A DNA stretch of 64,000 nucleotides. It comes from Chryseobacterium endalhagicum. Lineage in GTDB: Bacteria; Bacteroidota; Bacteroidia; Flavobacteriales; Weeksellaceae. This document shows positions 33,478 to 42,117 of this stretch, piece by piece. Within the stretch, counting starts at the first letter, position 1. Each line of letters starts with the position of its first letter. The stretch is from NCBI RefSeq assembly GCF_016745235.1, contig NZ_JAELVM010000002.1, positions 744,001-808,000 on the forward strand, in the 5' to 3' direction. Below the pieces are notes generated by a model. That model was not told the origin of the DNA. It saw only the letters and a list, made by a program, of their open reading frames with translations, and did no database searches. Position numbers and translations under genes: made by a program.

Positions 33478-33653
33478 CCTCTTGAGTATTAAAATTAATT
33501 AAACGACAAATTTACCCCTTTTTTAATTCAAGCCATTTTAAATATTTGTAAATTTAAGACAATATAAAACAACTCTCTTACTTAATGAATCTTAAAAGAA
33601 TGCAATGTTAAGAAAAAATAATGTTAAAAAAATTGGGAATTCCAAATTTTGAT

Positions 33654-33661
33654 TAAATTTG
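33654..33661 (+). promoter_or_regulatory. -7 box of the TonB receptor / DUF5689 operon
   Basis: TAAATTTG matches TAnnTTTG. A TTG at 33633-33635 lies 18 bp upstream as a possible -33. The leader before the ATG at 33725 would be about 57 bases. In the same 246-bp gap a minus-strand TAAATTTG (33514-33507) serves the EEP gene. Confidence 0.5.
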
Positions 33662-33724
33662 TGCCCCCAACTTTTAAAACGTTGAAAATTAAGAAGAAAA
33701 GTATTAAAAAAAAATAATATACTC

Positions 33725-36592
33725 ATGATTAAAAAATTATCATTGGTCTCTTTATTTACTTTACTTCCTGCTTCATTCTATTTCGCGCAGACTACTGTGT
33801 TTGCGTATCTTAAGGATGCCGAAGGAAAGCCTGTTGAAAGGGCAGAAGTAGATCTTAAAGGGAGTGAGAATGATGTAACGGCTGACAAAATTGGATACTT
33901 CCAGTTTGTAGACCTGCAGCCGGGCCATTATCAAATTATGATTACGAAACCAAACTTCGAAACCAAAATGATGGAGTTTGACGTAGCAGATGAGAAAAGA
34001 AAGGATTTAGGGACTATTACCCTATATTCTGCTCTTACGAACGCAGACCAGGGCTTGGCAATTATTGATAATGATGGTGATGATGAAGACAGCAACAGCG
34101 GTCAGGCATCAACTGTAGGTTTGCTGCAGTCCTCACAGGATATCTTCAGCAGAATTGCGGCGTTTGATTTAGGGTTTTACTGGTTCCGCCCTCGTGGAAT
34201 CGATGGAAGATTTGGAGAAACTATGCTTAATGGTGTCTCTATGATCAAGTCTGATAATGGTAATGTTGATTTTGGTAATTGGGGCGGTCTGAATGAGATT
34301 ACCAGATATCCGGAAATTGCATCCAACCATTCTCCGTCTGAGTACGCTTTTGGTGGAAACAGCTCTGTTGTTTACAAAAATACCAAAGCCAGTGAGTATA
34401 GAAAAGGATTCCAGTTTACCCAATCGCTTACCAACAGAAATTATAGAAACAGAACCTCTTTGCGTTATAGTTCAGGAATGAACAGTAAAGGATGGGCGTT
34501 TACTGTTATGGGAGCAAGAAGATGGGCTGAAGAAGGAATTCAGGAAGGAACTTTCTATGATGCTTATGGAACCTATTTAGGGATTGAGAAAAAGTTTAGT
34601 GACAAGCATACCATGACATTCAACTTTATAGGTGCGCCCTACAGAAGATCTACCTCCAGCCCAAGTACTCAGGAAGTATATAATTACAGAGGAGTGCATT
34701 ATAATTCTTACTGGGGCTATCAGGACGGAGAACAGAGAAGTGAAAGGGTAAGAAAAGGTTTTCAGCCGATATTCCAGATTCAGGATTTCTGGAAAATAAA
34801 CAAGAACTCTTCACTTTGGACTTCAGTCTCTTATCAATTCGGAAAAGATAAAGGATCCCGTTTGGATTGGCAGAATGTGCAGAATCCATCTCCTACCTAT
34901 TATAGAAACCTTCCAAGTTATTATGATTCTTTAGATCCTAATGCATCAGTACAAAACGCTGATGGGTCTATGACTACGGCTCAGGATGCTTATAGAACAT
35001 CTTTAGCGGCCTGGCAGTCGGGAGATCCTAATGTTACACAGCTGAATTGGGACAGATTATACAGAAGAAATATGCAGCAGCCTGCTGGCAACTATTATGG
35101 TCAGTTTGGAAAAAGAGCATTATATTATCTTGTGAACGATGTAAGTGATGATAAAATCTGGAATGCTGCTACTCACTTTATACACAATTTTAATGATACC
35201 ACTAAGTTCTTACTCAACGTGTCTTATCAGAATTACCGTTCTGAACAGTATAGAGAGGTAAATGATCTTCTGGGTGCAGATTTTGTACTGAACCGAGATC
35301 CGTTTGCCGCTACAAATCAGCCTGGAAAATCTGGATTATTTAATGAAGGTGAAGAAAATGTAACTAAAAAAGTAGGCGATAGAATGGGCTACGAATACAT
35401 TTTTAGAAGACAGGAAGTAAAAGTAAATCCGGGTGTGAAATTCTCAACGGGGGCTTTTGACGTATTTGTTTCTGCAATGGCAGGATATTCCTCTTCCAGC
35501 AGAGAAGGTTTATCAAGACATTATTTATATAAAGATTCTTATGGAAAAGGATCTGATTACAACTATTGGAACTACGGTCTGAAAGGACAGGCTATTTATA
35601 GGCTGAACGGAAGAAATTTCTTGGTATATAACGGAGCTTATTATTCTCAGGCACCTTATCTTGAAGATTTATTTATCAACCCGCGTGTAAATGGTTCCAC
35701 AGCTCCTAATGTGAAGAACATGGTGGTCAATGCGAATGACCTTAGCTATGTTATTTCTACCCCTTTCTTAAAATTAAGATTAACAGGATATCTTGTTGAT
35801 ACAGATAATGAAACAACTGTTCAGAGATTCTTTGCCGATGGAATTCAGTTAAATAATTCCGATGACCAGGGTGATCAGACTATTGTTCAGAGTGCTTTCG
35901 TTACTCAGGTAATGACTGATGTGAAAAAAAGGAACATGGGATTGGAACTAGGTGTGGATTTAAAAGTACTTCCTACATTATCTCTCCAGGCTCTGGCGAG
36001 TTTAGGACAGTATACCTATAAAAATGATCCGACTACTTATTTCGCTTCTGATGCTACCGGAACTTTCTCAAACGGACTTTCTTACATCAATTTAGGAAAA
36101 GCCTATATCAATAATTACCGTCAGGGAGGAACACCACAGCAAGCCTTTTCATTAGGTTTCAGATACAATAACCCTAAATATTGGTGGGTAGGAGGTAACT
36201 GGAATTATTTTGATGAAAATTATCTTGATCCATCTGCTTTAATCAGAACAGAGAGTTTCATCCAGAATAATAATTCCGGTACACCATATTCTAATTTAAC
36301 GGAGTCTGAACTTAGAAGAGTATTAGAACCTACAAGATTACCTTCTTCCTTCTTCCTTAATGTGAATGCAGGTAAATCATGGGTGATAGGTAAATATTAT
36401 GTTCTGATTTCCGGTACCGTTAATAATATTTTAAATAACAGAAAATATATTACAGGAGGATTTGAGCAAACCAGAAATGCAAAATTCCCTGACTTCGTTC
36501 AGGATACGGACAGAGAATTTACCTTGTTTGGGCCTAAATACTGGTATACTCAGGGAAGATCTTATTTCGTAAATCTTCAATTTAGATTCTAA
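33725..36592 (+). CDS. TonB-dependent outer-membrane receptor with carboxypeptidase-like regulatory domain
   Basis: The 955-residue protein starts with a signal peptide (to about 22), followed by a carboxypeptidase D regulatory-like domain (about 25-100: AYLKDAEGKPVERAEVDLKG, DLQPGHYQIMITKPNFE). A plug-like region then leads to a large beta-barrel ending with the aromatic strand SYFVNLQFRF. It takes up a substrate at the outer membrane using TonB energy. It is followed 31 bp later by a DUF5689 lipoprotein and is divergent from a secreted EEP nuclease, so a nucleotide or phosphorylated substrate is a reasonable inference. Confidence 0.9.
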   Translation: MIKKLSLVSLFTLLPASFYFAQTTVFAYLKDAEGKPVERAEVDLKGSENDVTADKIGYFQFVDLQPGHYQIMITKPNFETKMMEFDVADEKRKDLGTITLYSALTNADQGLAIIDNDGDDEDSNSGQASTVGLLQSSQDIFSRIAAFDLGFYWFRPRGIDGRFGETMLNGVSMIKSDNGNVDFGNWGGLNEITRYPEIASNHSPSEYAFGGNSSVVYKNTKASEYRKGFQFTQSLTNRNYRNRTSLRYSSGMNSKGWAFTVMGARRWAEEGIQEGTFYDAYGTYLGIEKKFSDKHTMTFNFIGAPYRRSTSSPSTQEVYNYRGVHYNSYWGYQDGEQRSERVRKGFQPIFQIQDFWKINKNSSLWTSVSYQFGKDKGSRLDWQNVQNPSPTYYRNLPSYYDSLDPNASVQNADGSMTTAQDAYRTSLAAWQSGDPNVTQLNWDRLYRRNMQQPAGNYYGQFGKRALYYLVNDVSDDKIWNAATHFIHNFNDTTKFLLNVSYQNYRSEQYREVNDLLGADFVLNRDPFAATNQPGKSGLFNEGEENVTKKVGDRMGYEYIFRRQEVKVNPGVKFSTGAFDVFVSAMAGYSSSSREGLSRHYLYKDSYGKGSDYNYWNYGLKGQAIYRLNGRNFLVYNGAYYSQAPYLEDLFINPRVNGSTAPNVKNMVVNANDLSYVISTPFLKLRLTGYLVDTDNETTVQRFFADGIQLNNSDDQGDQTIVQSAFVTQVMTDVKKRNMGLELGVDLKVLPTLSLQALASLGQYTYKNDPTTYFASDATGTFSNGLSYINLGKAYINNYRQGGTPQQAFSLGFRYNNPKYWWVGGNWNYFDENYLDPSALIRTESFIQNNNSGTPYSNLTESELRRVLEPTRLPSSFFLNVNAGKSWVIGKYYVLISGTVNNILNNRKYITGGFEQTRNAKFPDFVQDTDREFTLFGPKYWYTQGRSYFVNLQFRF

Positions 36593-36623
36593 TAACTACT
36601 AACTACAATTAAAATTATTTAAG

Positions 36624-37937
36624 ATGAATAATATAAAGAAATACTTAAGTTTAGTAACGGGGATTGCATTTGCGGCAATTTCTATTACATCTTGTGTGCA
36701 GAAAGATGATTGGGAGACTCCGCCTATTAAATGTGAAAATAAATTTCCGGAACCTACGATCACAATGGCTGCTTTTAAAGCGCAGGCTCCTGCTTCAGGC
36801 TTCATTTATATCGGTACAGATCAGATTTTTGACGGATATGTGGTTTCCTCTGATGAAAGTGGAAATTTTTATAAAACGATTTCTTTCCAGGATAAACCTG
36901 AAAATCCAACTGCCGGGCTTCAGATTGAAGTGGACAGAGCAAGTAATTATGCAGATTTTCCGGTGGGGGCACACATTAGAATTAATGCCAAAGGTTTAAG
37001 ACTGGGTCTGGACAGAGGAGCGGTAAAAATAGGTTCGGTGGATCCTATTTATCCTATCGGAAGAATTCCCGGAGCTTTAGTAAGCAGATATGTTGCTGGT
37101 GTTTGTAATGGCAGCGGACTTGATATTGCAACTTTAAAGCCGACAGAATTGGCTACCCTGAAAATAGCTCAGGACGAGAAATACATCAATACTTTAGTAA
37201 AAGTACCTAATGTACAGTTTTCAGCGGGAGAAATAGGGAAGAAATATATTGATTATGTGGCTGGGGCCGGTGTAGATACGGACAGAGGGATCGTAGATCA
37301 GGCTGGTAATGCAACCGTAATCAGAAACTCAGGATTTTCTACTTTTGGTTCTACATTAATTCCTGAAGGCAAAGGAGATCTTACTTTTGTGGTAAACCGT
37401 TACAATAGCTCATGGCAGATGCTGATCAGAAATCTTAAAGATGTAAACTTTACCGGAAAAAGATTCTTTTTCGAGGGCTTCGATGGAAATCTTGCAGATA
37501 ACTGGGATGCTGTAAGTGTCGTGGGAGCGCAGGTTTGGAATATCCAGCAGTTTGGAAACCCAAAACCTTGTGTGGTAATGAATGGATTTGCAGGAACCAA
37601 CCAAGTAAATGAAGACTGGTTGATTTCCAAGCCAATTTCTTTGAACGGATTTACTTCTGCCGTTTTATCTTTCGAAACAGACGTAAGGTATGCCGGAAAT
37701 GTTCTTGAAGTTTTTGTAACAGATACTTATACAGGAGATCCTACCACAACGGCATGGACGCCTTTGTCAGCAACTATGGACCCAAACAATGCAGCATTCA
37801 ATACCTGGACCAATTCAGGAGATATCAGTCTGAATGCTTTTGTAAACAAAAGTGTCCGTATTGCATTTAAATATACTTCTACAACAACAGGGGCTGCTAC
37901 ATGGGAGCTTGATAATGTAAAAGTTGTTGGTAACTAG
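36624..37937 (+). CDS. DUF5689 lipoprotein with choice-of-anchor J-like C-terminal domain
   Basis: The 437-residue protein begins with a lipoprotein signal (lipobox ITSC near residues 20-24). Residues about 40-275 contain the DUF5689 region (FDGYVVSSDESGNFYKTISF, then PVGAHIRINAKGLRLG). The C-terminal part, from about 283, shows the pattern FFEGFDGNLADNWDAV, VNEDWLISKPISL, VRIAFKYTS and TWELDNVKVVG, typical of choice-of-anchor/jelly-roll domains in surface proteins. It probably serves as the surface lipoprotein partner of the receptor encoded 31 bp upstream. A terminator follows. Confidence 0.87.
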   Translation: MNNIKKYLSLVTGIAFAAISITSCVQKDDWETPPIKCENKFPEPTITMAAFKAQAPASGFIYIGTDQIFDGYVVSSDESGNFYKTISFQDKPENPTAGLQIEVDRASNYADFPVGAHIRINAKGLRLGLDRGAVKIGSVDPIYPIGRIPGALVSRYVAGVCNGSGLDIATLKPTELATLKIAQDEKYINTLVKVPNVQFSAGEIGKKYIDYVAGAGVDTDRGIVDQAGNATVIRNSGFSTFGSTLIPEGKGDLTFVVNRYNSSWQMLIRNLKDVNFTGKRFFFEGFDGNLADNWDAVSVVGAQVWNIQQFGNPKPCVVMNGFAGTNQVNEDWLISKPISLNGFTSAVLSFETDVRYAGNVLEVFVTDTYTGDPTTTAWTPLSATMDPNNAAFNTWTNSGDISLNAFVNKSVRIAFKYTSTTTGAATWELDNVKVVGN

Positions 37938-37961
37938 TAATGATCAATACATCATATAATG

Positions 37962-37988
37962 GGCTGTCTTTTAAAGGCAGCCTTTTTT
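37962..37988 (+). terminator. Intrinsic terminator after DUF5689
   Basis: GGCTGTCT pairs with AGGCAGCC (37962-37982), with a wobble, and is followed by six Ts. Confidence 0.75.
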
Positions 37989-38004
37989 ATGCAGAACTAA
38001 TGAA

Positions 38005-38121
38005 GTGAACTTTGTGTGCCATGCTGAGCACATTATTGATCAATTAAAGGAAAAGCCAGTATTTGATGAGTATCCGGACGATTTTATTATAGATGAAATA
38101 GAATCAAATACTTTTTTGTAG
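38005..38121 (+). pseudogene. Possible gene remnant
   Basis: A 38-codon frame starting at a GTG reads like a protein C-terminus (NFVCHAEHIIDQLKEKPV, then DEYPDDFIIDEIESN) and ends at a TAG. It lacks an ATG, sits just after a terminator and has no obvious upstream part. It may be a decayed gene end or chance. Confidence 0.25.
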
Positions 38122-38182
38122 ACTTCCGGGTTTTAAAATAAAATGACTTTCATAAAGAATAGATTTTGTAATCAGAATAAAA

Positions 38183-38212
38183 CAAAAAAAACCACCGCAT
38201 CTGCAGTGGTTT
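38183..38212 (-). terminator. Terminator hairpin after DUF6702
   Basis: AAACCAC and GTGGTTT with an inner GCA/TGC pair form the stem (38189-38212). The A-run on its left gives the minus-strand T-run. Confidence 0.75.
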
Positions 38213-38233
38213 ATATTTTAAAAATTATTCTGT

Positions 38234-38704
38234 TTAGAACGAAACTTCATTCACTTCCTTGCCTCGCTGGAAATTCATTACTTTAAGGTTTCCTTTATAA
38301 GCAATACTTACCACGTTGCTCTGCTTAGGAAAAGCGCTTAAAAGAATCGTATTTTTAATCTTTAAGGTATTGATGTCCGACACTCCTCCGGTTTCAAAAT
38401 ATACCCATACCGTTTCTCCGCTTACCTGACTTCCGGTGAAGGTTATAGTTTTCGGAGAGCCATTGACATACACATCAAAATTATTATTTACATATTTTTT
38501 AACCTCTGCTTCAAATCCTGCTGTATTAGGATTGATTTTGATAGCATCAGAAATATGGTTGGTATTTATTTTTGTGGTAAACTTCAATGTCTTACTTCCA
38601 TCTATATAATCCACTTTTGTCATTGAAGAGAAAAAGTCTACATACATAAAACTCATTAACACAAAAAATGTTAAAATTCCTGATATATATAAAAGTTTTT
38701 TCAT
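38234..38704 (-). CDS. DUF6702 family exported protein
   Basis: The protein has 156 residues from the ATG at 38704, at the beginning of the signal/anchor (MKKLLYISGILTFFVLMSFM); the frame from 38728 adds eight unlikely residues. The mature part has the pattern VDYIDGSKTLKFTTKINTNH, an acidic middle with VKKYVNNNFDVYVNG, and VWVYFETGG, typical of DUF6702. The function is unknown. It stands alone with its own terminator. Confidence 0.78.
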   Translation of the reverse strand: MKKLLYISGILTFFVLMSFMYVDFFSSMTKVDYIDGSKTLKFTTKINTNHISDAIKINPNTAGFEAEVKKYVNNNFDVYVNGSPKTITFTGSQVSGETVWVYFETGGVSDINTLKIKNTILLSAFPKQSNVVSIAYKGNLKVMNFQRGKEVNEVSF

Positions 38705-38762
38705 CTTAATTAATAGATTTACAATCATACTTGCTTTATATAGGTCACAAATAATATGCCAA

Positions 38763-39515
38763 TTAGAAATTTACATTCACAGAATACTTATCGTAAAATG
38801 CTTTAATGTGGGCAACTGCTTCATCAGCCGTATCTACCACACGGTATAAGTCAAGATCATCGTCTGCAATCATCCCTTCTTTTAACAGTGTTGCCTTGAA
38901 CCAGTCCAGCAGTCCGCCCCAGAATTCACTTCCTACGAGAACAATAGGGAATTTGCCTATTTTATTGGTCTGGATAAGGGTCATCGCTTCCGTAAGTTCA
39001 TCCAGGGTGCCGAAACCTCCCGGCATCACTACGAATCCCTGAGAATATTTTACAAACATTACTTTTCTCACGAAGAAGTAATCGAAGTTCATAGAATAAG
39101 ATTTATTGATGTACGGGTTAAAATGCTGTTCAAACGGCAGATCAATATTCAGCCCGATAGATCTTCCCTGTGCATTGAAAGCGCCTTTATTTCCGGCTTC
39201 CATGATGCCTGGTCCGCCTCCGGTAATGATCCCGAAGCCCAGTTTGGTGATCTTTTCGGCAATCTCTACGGCCATTTCGTAATATTTACTGTCAGGCTTT
39301 AGTCTTGCAGAACCAAATATAGATACGCAAGGCCCTATTTTAGCCAGCTTTTCATAACCATCTACAAATTCAGCCATCACTTTGAAAACCATCCAGCTGT
39401 CTTTGGTAATGGTTTCGTCCCAGGTTTTCTGTCTGAGACTGTTGTGAAGCTTTGTTTCGTTAATATCAAGGGCAGGATTTACCAAACTTTCATCCCTTGT
39501 TCCATCCATTTCCAT
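38763..39515 (-). CDS. LOG family (TIGR00730-type) Rossmann-fold protein
   Basis: The 250-residue protein has the two signature motifs of the LOG family: GGGPGIMEAGNKGA and PGGFGTLDE. The family includes cytokinin-nucleotide phosphoribohydrolases and nucleotide 5'-monophosphate nucleosidases, often labelled lysine decarboxylase in error. It is cytoplasmic and likely cleaves a purine nucleotide to base plus ribose 5-phosphate. It lies 8 bp downstream of the MurU-like gene on the same strand and may share its transcript. Confidence 0.88.
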   Translation of the reverse strand: MEMDGTRDESLVNPALDINETKLHNSLRQKTWDETITKDSWMVFKVMAEFVDGYEKLAKIGPCVSIFGSARLKPDSKYYEMAVEIAEKITKLGFGIITGGGPGIMEAGNKGAFNAQGRSIGLNIDLPFEQHFNPYINKSYSMNFDYFFVRKVMFVKYSQGFVVMPGGFGTLDELTEAMTLIQTNKIGKFPIVLVGSEFWGGLLDWFKATLLKEGMIADDDLDLYRVVDTADEAVAHIKAFYDKYSVNVNF

Positions 39516-39523
39516 TGCAAAAA

Positions 39524-40237
39524 TTATTTAAAATGTTTTTCGGCCTCTATTACGGATTCCGGTCTTCCCACATCTACCAGAATACTGTCGTGCACAAATC
39601 CGTGAATATGCTCAGTCTGCATCAGGTCCAGATATTCCTCCATAACAGAAAATTTGCCGGTTCTCTTTATTTTTTCAAAGATAACAGGGTTGATACAGTG
39701 AACGCCGCTGAAGGCAAGAGCTTTAAAGCCTTTATTAAATTCTGCGAGCCTCTGTTCTCCCGACTGTACATTAAGCCAGCCTCTCAAAACCAGATCATCA
39801 TTGAACAAAAGTTTTCTTGAACTGTCTCTGTCTGAAACCGCTAAAGTAGCAAAATCTTTTATCTTTTGATGATATTCAACAAAGGCGTTGATATTGATAT
39901 CCGTTAAAATATCAGCGTTCATGATCAGAAAATCTTCCCCGTGATCGAGGAACTTTCTAGCAAAAATCAAGCCGCCACCGGTTTCCAGCAGTTCATTGGT
40001 CTCATCCGAGATTTCAATGTTGCATCCGAAATTACTGTTTTTATTTAAAAATTCAACAATCTGATTTCCAAAATGATGGATATTGATCACAAAATCTTTT
40101 ATTCCGAAGCTTTTCAGATAATTGATATTTCTTTCCAGAAGCGGTATGCCGTTCACTTTGGCCAGCGCTTTCGGATGATGGTCTGTAAACGGTTTCAGCC
40201 TTGTGCCTTTTCCGGCTGCGAAAATTAAAGCCTTCAT
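39524..40237 (-). CDS. Sugar-1-phosphate nucleotidyltransferase, MurU-like
   Basis: The 237-residue protein starts with the nucleotidyltransferase motif MKALIFAAGKGTRLKPFTD (GxGTR loop), followed by PKALAKVNGIPLLE, and has LIMNADILTD as the metal-binding Asp region. Length and motifs match MurU, which makes UDP-MurNAc from MurNAc-1-phosphate, but other sugar phosphates are possible. Two genes upstream on the same strand is an AmgK-like kinase, which would supply the sugar-1-phosphate, so a role in peptidoglycan recycling is inferred. Confidence 0.87.
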   Translation of the reverse strand: MKALIFAAGKGTRLKPFTDHHPKALAKVNGIPLLERNINYLKSFGIKDFVINIHHFGNQIVEFLNKNSNFGCNIEISDETNELLETGGGLIFARKFLDHGEDFLIMNADILTDININAFVEYHQKIKDFATLAVSDRDSSRKLLFNDDLVLRGWLNVQSGEQRLAEFNKGFKALAFSGVHCINPVIFEKIKRTGKFSVMEEYLDLMQTEHIHGFVHDSILVDVGRPESVIEAEKHFK

Positions 40238-40245
40238 ATAGTATA

Positions 40246-40320
40246 GGTAATGAGTGATAAATAATGAGTAATTTCAGGAGTTGATGAATAAGTAAACCAT
40301 ATTACTTACTGCTCATTACC
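40246..40320. repeat. Short inverted repeat between the MurU-like and RapZ-like genes
   Basis: GGTAATGAG (40246-40254) and CTCATTACC (40312-40320) are perfect reverse complements and include related ATAATGAGTAAT / ATTACTTACT words between them. The right arm overlaps the RapZ-like stop codon. Confidence 0.4.
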
Positions 40321-40732
40321 CATTGCTGATGTTCAGTTGGTGCTGTTCATCGTGGTGAAGGCTTATTTCTATACCTTCAGGATATTTTTCCTTGATGAAT
40401 TGAGCAATTTTGATGGCAGAATATACAGATCTGTGCTGTCCTCCTGTACATCCGAAACTGATCTGAAGGTCTTCAAAGCCTCTTTCCAGATAGTTGTCGA
40501 TGTTGATAGAGATAATGGATTTTACCAGTTCCAGGAACTTAGGCATCTCGGTATTGGTTTCAAGATATTCCTGAACGCCGATGTCATTTCCAGTCTGGGT
40601 CTTGTATTCTTCAATTCTTCCGGGATTCAAAATTCCTCTGCAGTCGAAGGTAAAGCCTCCGCCATTTCCTGAATGGTCCTTGGGAATGCCTCCTTTCTTA
40701 TATGAAAAACTGTGTATGTCGATGTGTAGCAT
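40316..40732 (-). CDS. RapZ C-terminal domain protein (stand-alone)
   Basis: The 138-residue protein corresponds to the C-terminal half of RapZ/YvcJ only: it has GGFTFDCRGILNPGR and the signature GCTGGQHRSVYSA. The N-terminal P-loop kinase domain is absent and the start (MLHIDIHSFSYKKGGIP) matches the beginning of that C-terminal domain, so it is not a truncation artefact. In E. coli this domain binds glucosamine-6-phosphate and RNA. Here it lies between a MurU-like and an AmgK-like gene, suggesting amino-sugar sensing or processing. Confidence 0.88.
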   Translation of the reverse strand: MLHIDIHSFSYKKGGIPKDHSGNGGGFTFDCRGILNPGRIEEYKTQTGNDIGVQEYLETNTEMPKFLELVKSIISINIDNYLERGFEDLQISFGCTGGQHRSVYSAIKIAQFIKEKYPEGIEISLHHDEQHQLNISNG

Positions 40733-40794
40733 TGTTCTTTGTTTCTTTATTTGTTTTATTTAAACCATTAAGATTCTTTGGTTATGATATAAAA

Positions 40795-40873
40795 GCCTTC
40801 GACTCCGCTCAGGCTGACATTGCTAATACTATATGTTAATTTGTAAGTTGTCAGCCTGAGCGGAGTCGAAGGC
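40795..40873. repeat. 25-bp perfect inverted repeat (long hairpin)
   Basis: The left arm 40795-40819 (GCCTTCGACTCCGCTCAGG...) and right arm 40849-40873 are perfect reverse complements with a 29-base loop. The right arm touches the stop codon of the AmgK-like gene. The sequence resembles a dispersed palindromic repeat common in Bacteroidota. It could act as a terminator or RNA-stabilising hairpin. Confidence 0.75.
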
Positions 40874-41892
40874 TAACTTTTCAAGATAGTATTAATTTTA
40901 AGTTTCACGTCTTCTGAAGACAATTGCCCGATCACTTTTTTCAGTTCCGGATAATCCTCCATTTGTTCCCACGCTGCGGCAAATTCTGTGATATTCTTAA
41001 TTCCTTTTTCCAGACTGGCCATAAAATGCTGCTTCCTTTGGATCAGACCTCTGAAGCCATATGCTCCCAGTACCTGCAGGAATCTCATCATCTGAACAGG
41101 TTTTACCGAATTTTTTAGTTGTTTTTTAATGTCTTCATTTTCAAATTGTCCGATATAGTATTCGAGCATTTCTTTTTTGAAATTTTCCGGAAAATCAGCT
41201 TTGGCCTGGAAAAGAAAGGAGATCACATCATACATCAGTGGACCTTTCATGGCAGACTGATAATCTATAAACGAAACTTTACGATCTTCATTCACCATAA
41301 TGTTCCTTGCCTGGAAATCACGGATCATAATTCCTTTAGGTTCCAGGTTTTCAATGAGCACTGCGATTTGTTTGAATTCTTTAAGCAGTACAGATTTGCG
41401 GTATTCCAGTTCCAGGACATCAGCGACGAAGTTTTTGAAATAGTACAGATCATGAATCACAGGAAGTTCATCATAACATTCATATTCAAATGTTTTTGAG
41501 AAGTCAATTTTTCCCTGGGTTCCGATCTGAAGCTGGAAAAGTTGTTCCAGCGTTTGCTTTACCAATAATTGTACATCAGGAGACAGCCCATTTCGGGTAA
41601 TAACTTCTGAAAGCGTTTCTGCTCCAAGGAATTCCTGCACATACATTTTCCTGTCATCTGAGACCGCAAAAATTTCAGGGGTATTCAGGCCCAGTTCAGA
41701 GAATATTTCAGAATAATAGAGAAAACTTTCGTTCTCGGGAATATTTTCATTGCTGGTGATAATGTATTTTCCTGAGTCGGTTTGTGCAAGGAAATTGACC
41801 CTCGCCGAACCGCTTTGAGCCAAAGTAATGAACTCAGAAGATTTTTCACCGAGATGTTTTTCAAAAAATCGTTTTGCGTTTTCGGAAGTCAT
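40873..41892 (-). CDS. Aminoglycoside-phosphotransferase-fold kinase, AmgK-like
   Basis: The 339-residue protein has the APH kinase fold. The catalytic loop is IMIRDFQARNIMV (Asp, Asn) and the metal Asp is in FIDYQSAMKGPLMYDVISFL. This last motif closely resembles AmgK, the anomeric MurNAc/GlcNAc 1-kinase of cell-wall recycling, more than antibiotic kinases. With the RapZ C-terminal protein and MurU-like enzyme downstream it forms a recycling set. A -7 box TATATTTG lies at 41910-41903 on the minus strand, about 10 bases before the ATG. Antibiotic resistance is not supported. Confidence 0.85.
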   Translation of the reverse strand: MTSENAKRFFEKHLGEKSSEFITLAQSGSARVNFLAQTDSGKYIITSNENIPENESFLYYSEIFSELGLNTPEIFAVSDDRKMYVQEFLGAETLSEVITRNGLSPDVQLLVKQTLEQLFQLQIGTQGKIDFSKTFEYECYDELPVIHDLYYFKNFVADVLELEYRKSVLLKEFKQIAVLIENLEPKGIMIRDFQARNIMVNEDRKVSFIDYQSAMKGPLMYDVISFLFQAKADFPENFKKEMLEYYIGQFENEDIKKQLKNSVKPVQMMRFLQVLGAYGFRGLIQRKQHFMASLEKGIKNITEFAAAWEQMEDYPELKKVIGQLSSEDVKLKINTILKS

Positions 41893-41919
41893 AATATGAA
41901 AACAAATATACTAATTTTT

Positions 41920-42010
41920 TGAGTTGGAGGATTTTTGGGTTTCGGGGTACGGGATTCGGGGTGTGGGATCCGGGTTTGAGAGTTTCGGGGTTCGGGGTAC
42001 GAGATGCAGG
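41920..42010. repeat. Low-complexity GGGTTCGGGGTACG-type tract upstream of xrtF
   Basis: Irregular repeats of TTCGGGGTACGGGATTCGGG and GGGTTTGAGAGTTTCGGGG occupy this gap. An inverted, diverged version lies at 43190-43290 on the other side of the xrtF pair. Confidence 0.55.
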
Positions 42011-42105
42011 AGTCGGGGTTGTAGTAAGTCTTAAATCTGGTGTCTGAAATCTGACATCTAAAATCTAAATCAAACATTTCATACCATAAGTTTCAGCCTA
42101 ATTTT

Positions 42106-42113
42106 TATCTTTG
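42106..42113 (+). promoter_or_regulatory. -7 box of xrtF, four bases before the ATG
   Basis: TATCTTTG ends at 42113 and the ATG begins at 42118. The string TATCTTTGCATCATG also occurs at the dnaB start, so the transcript may be leaderless. Confidence 0.5.
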
Positions 42114-42117
42114 CATC

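Noticed and set aside
40873-41892. Aminoglycoside-resistance kinase
   Set aside because: The APH fold is present, but motifs and neighbours fit an AmgK-like sugar kinase of cell-wall recycling.
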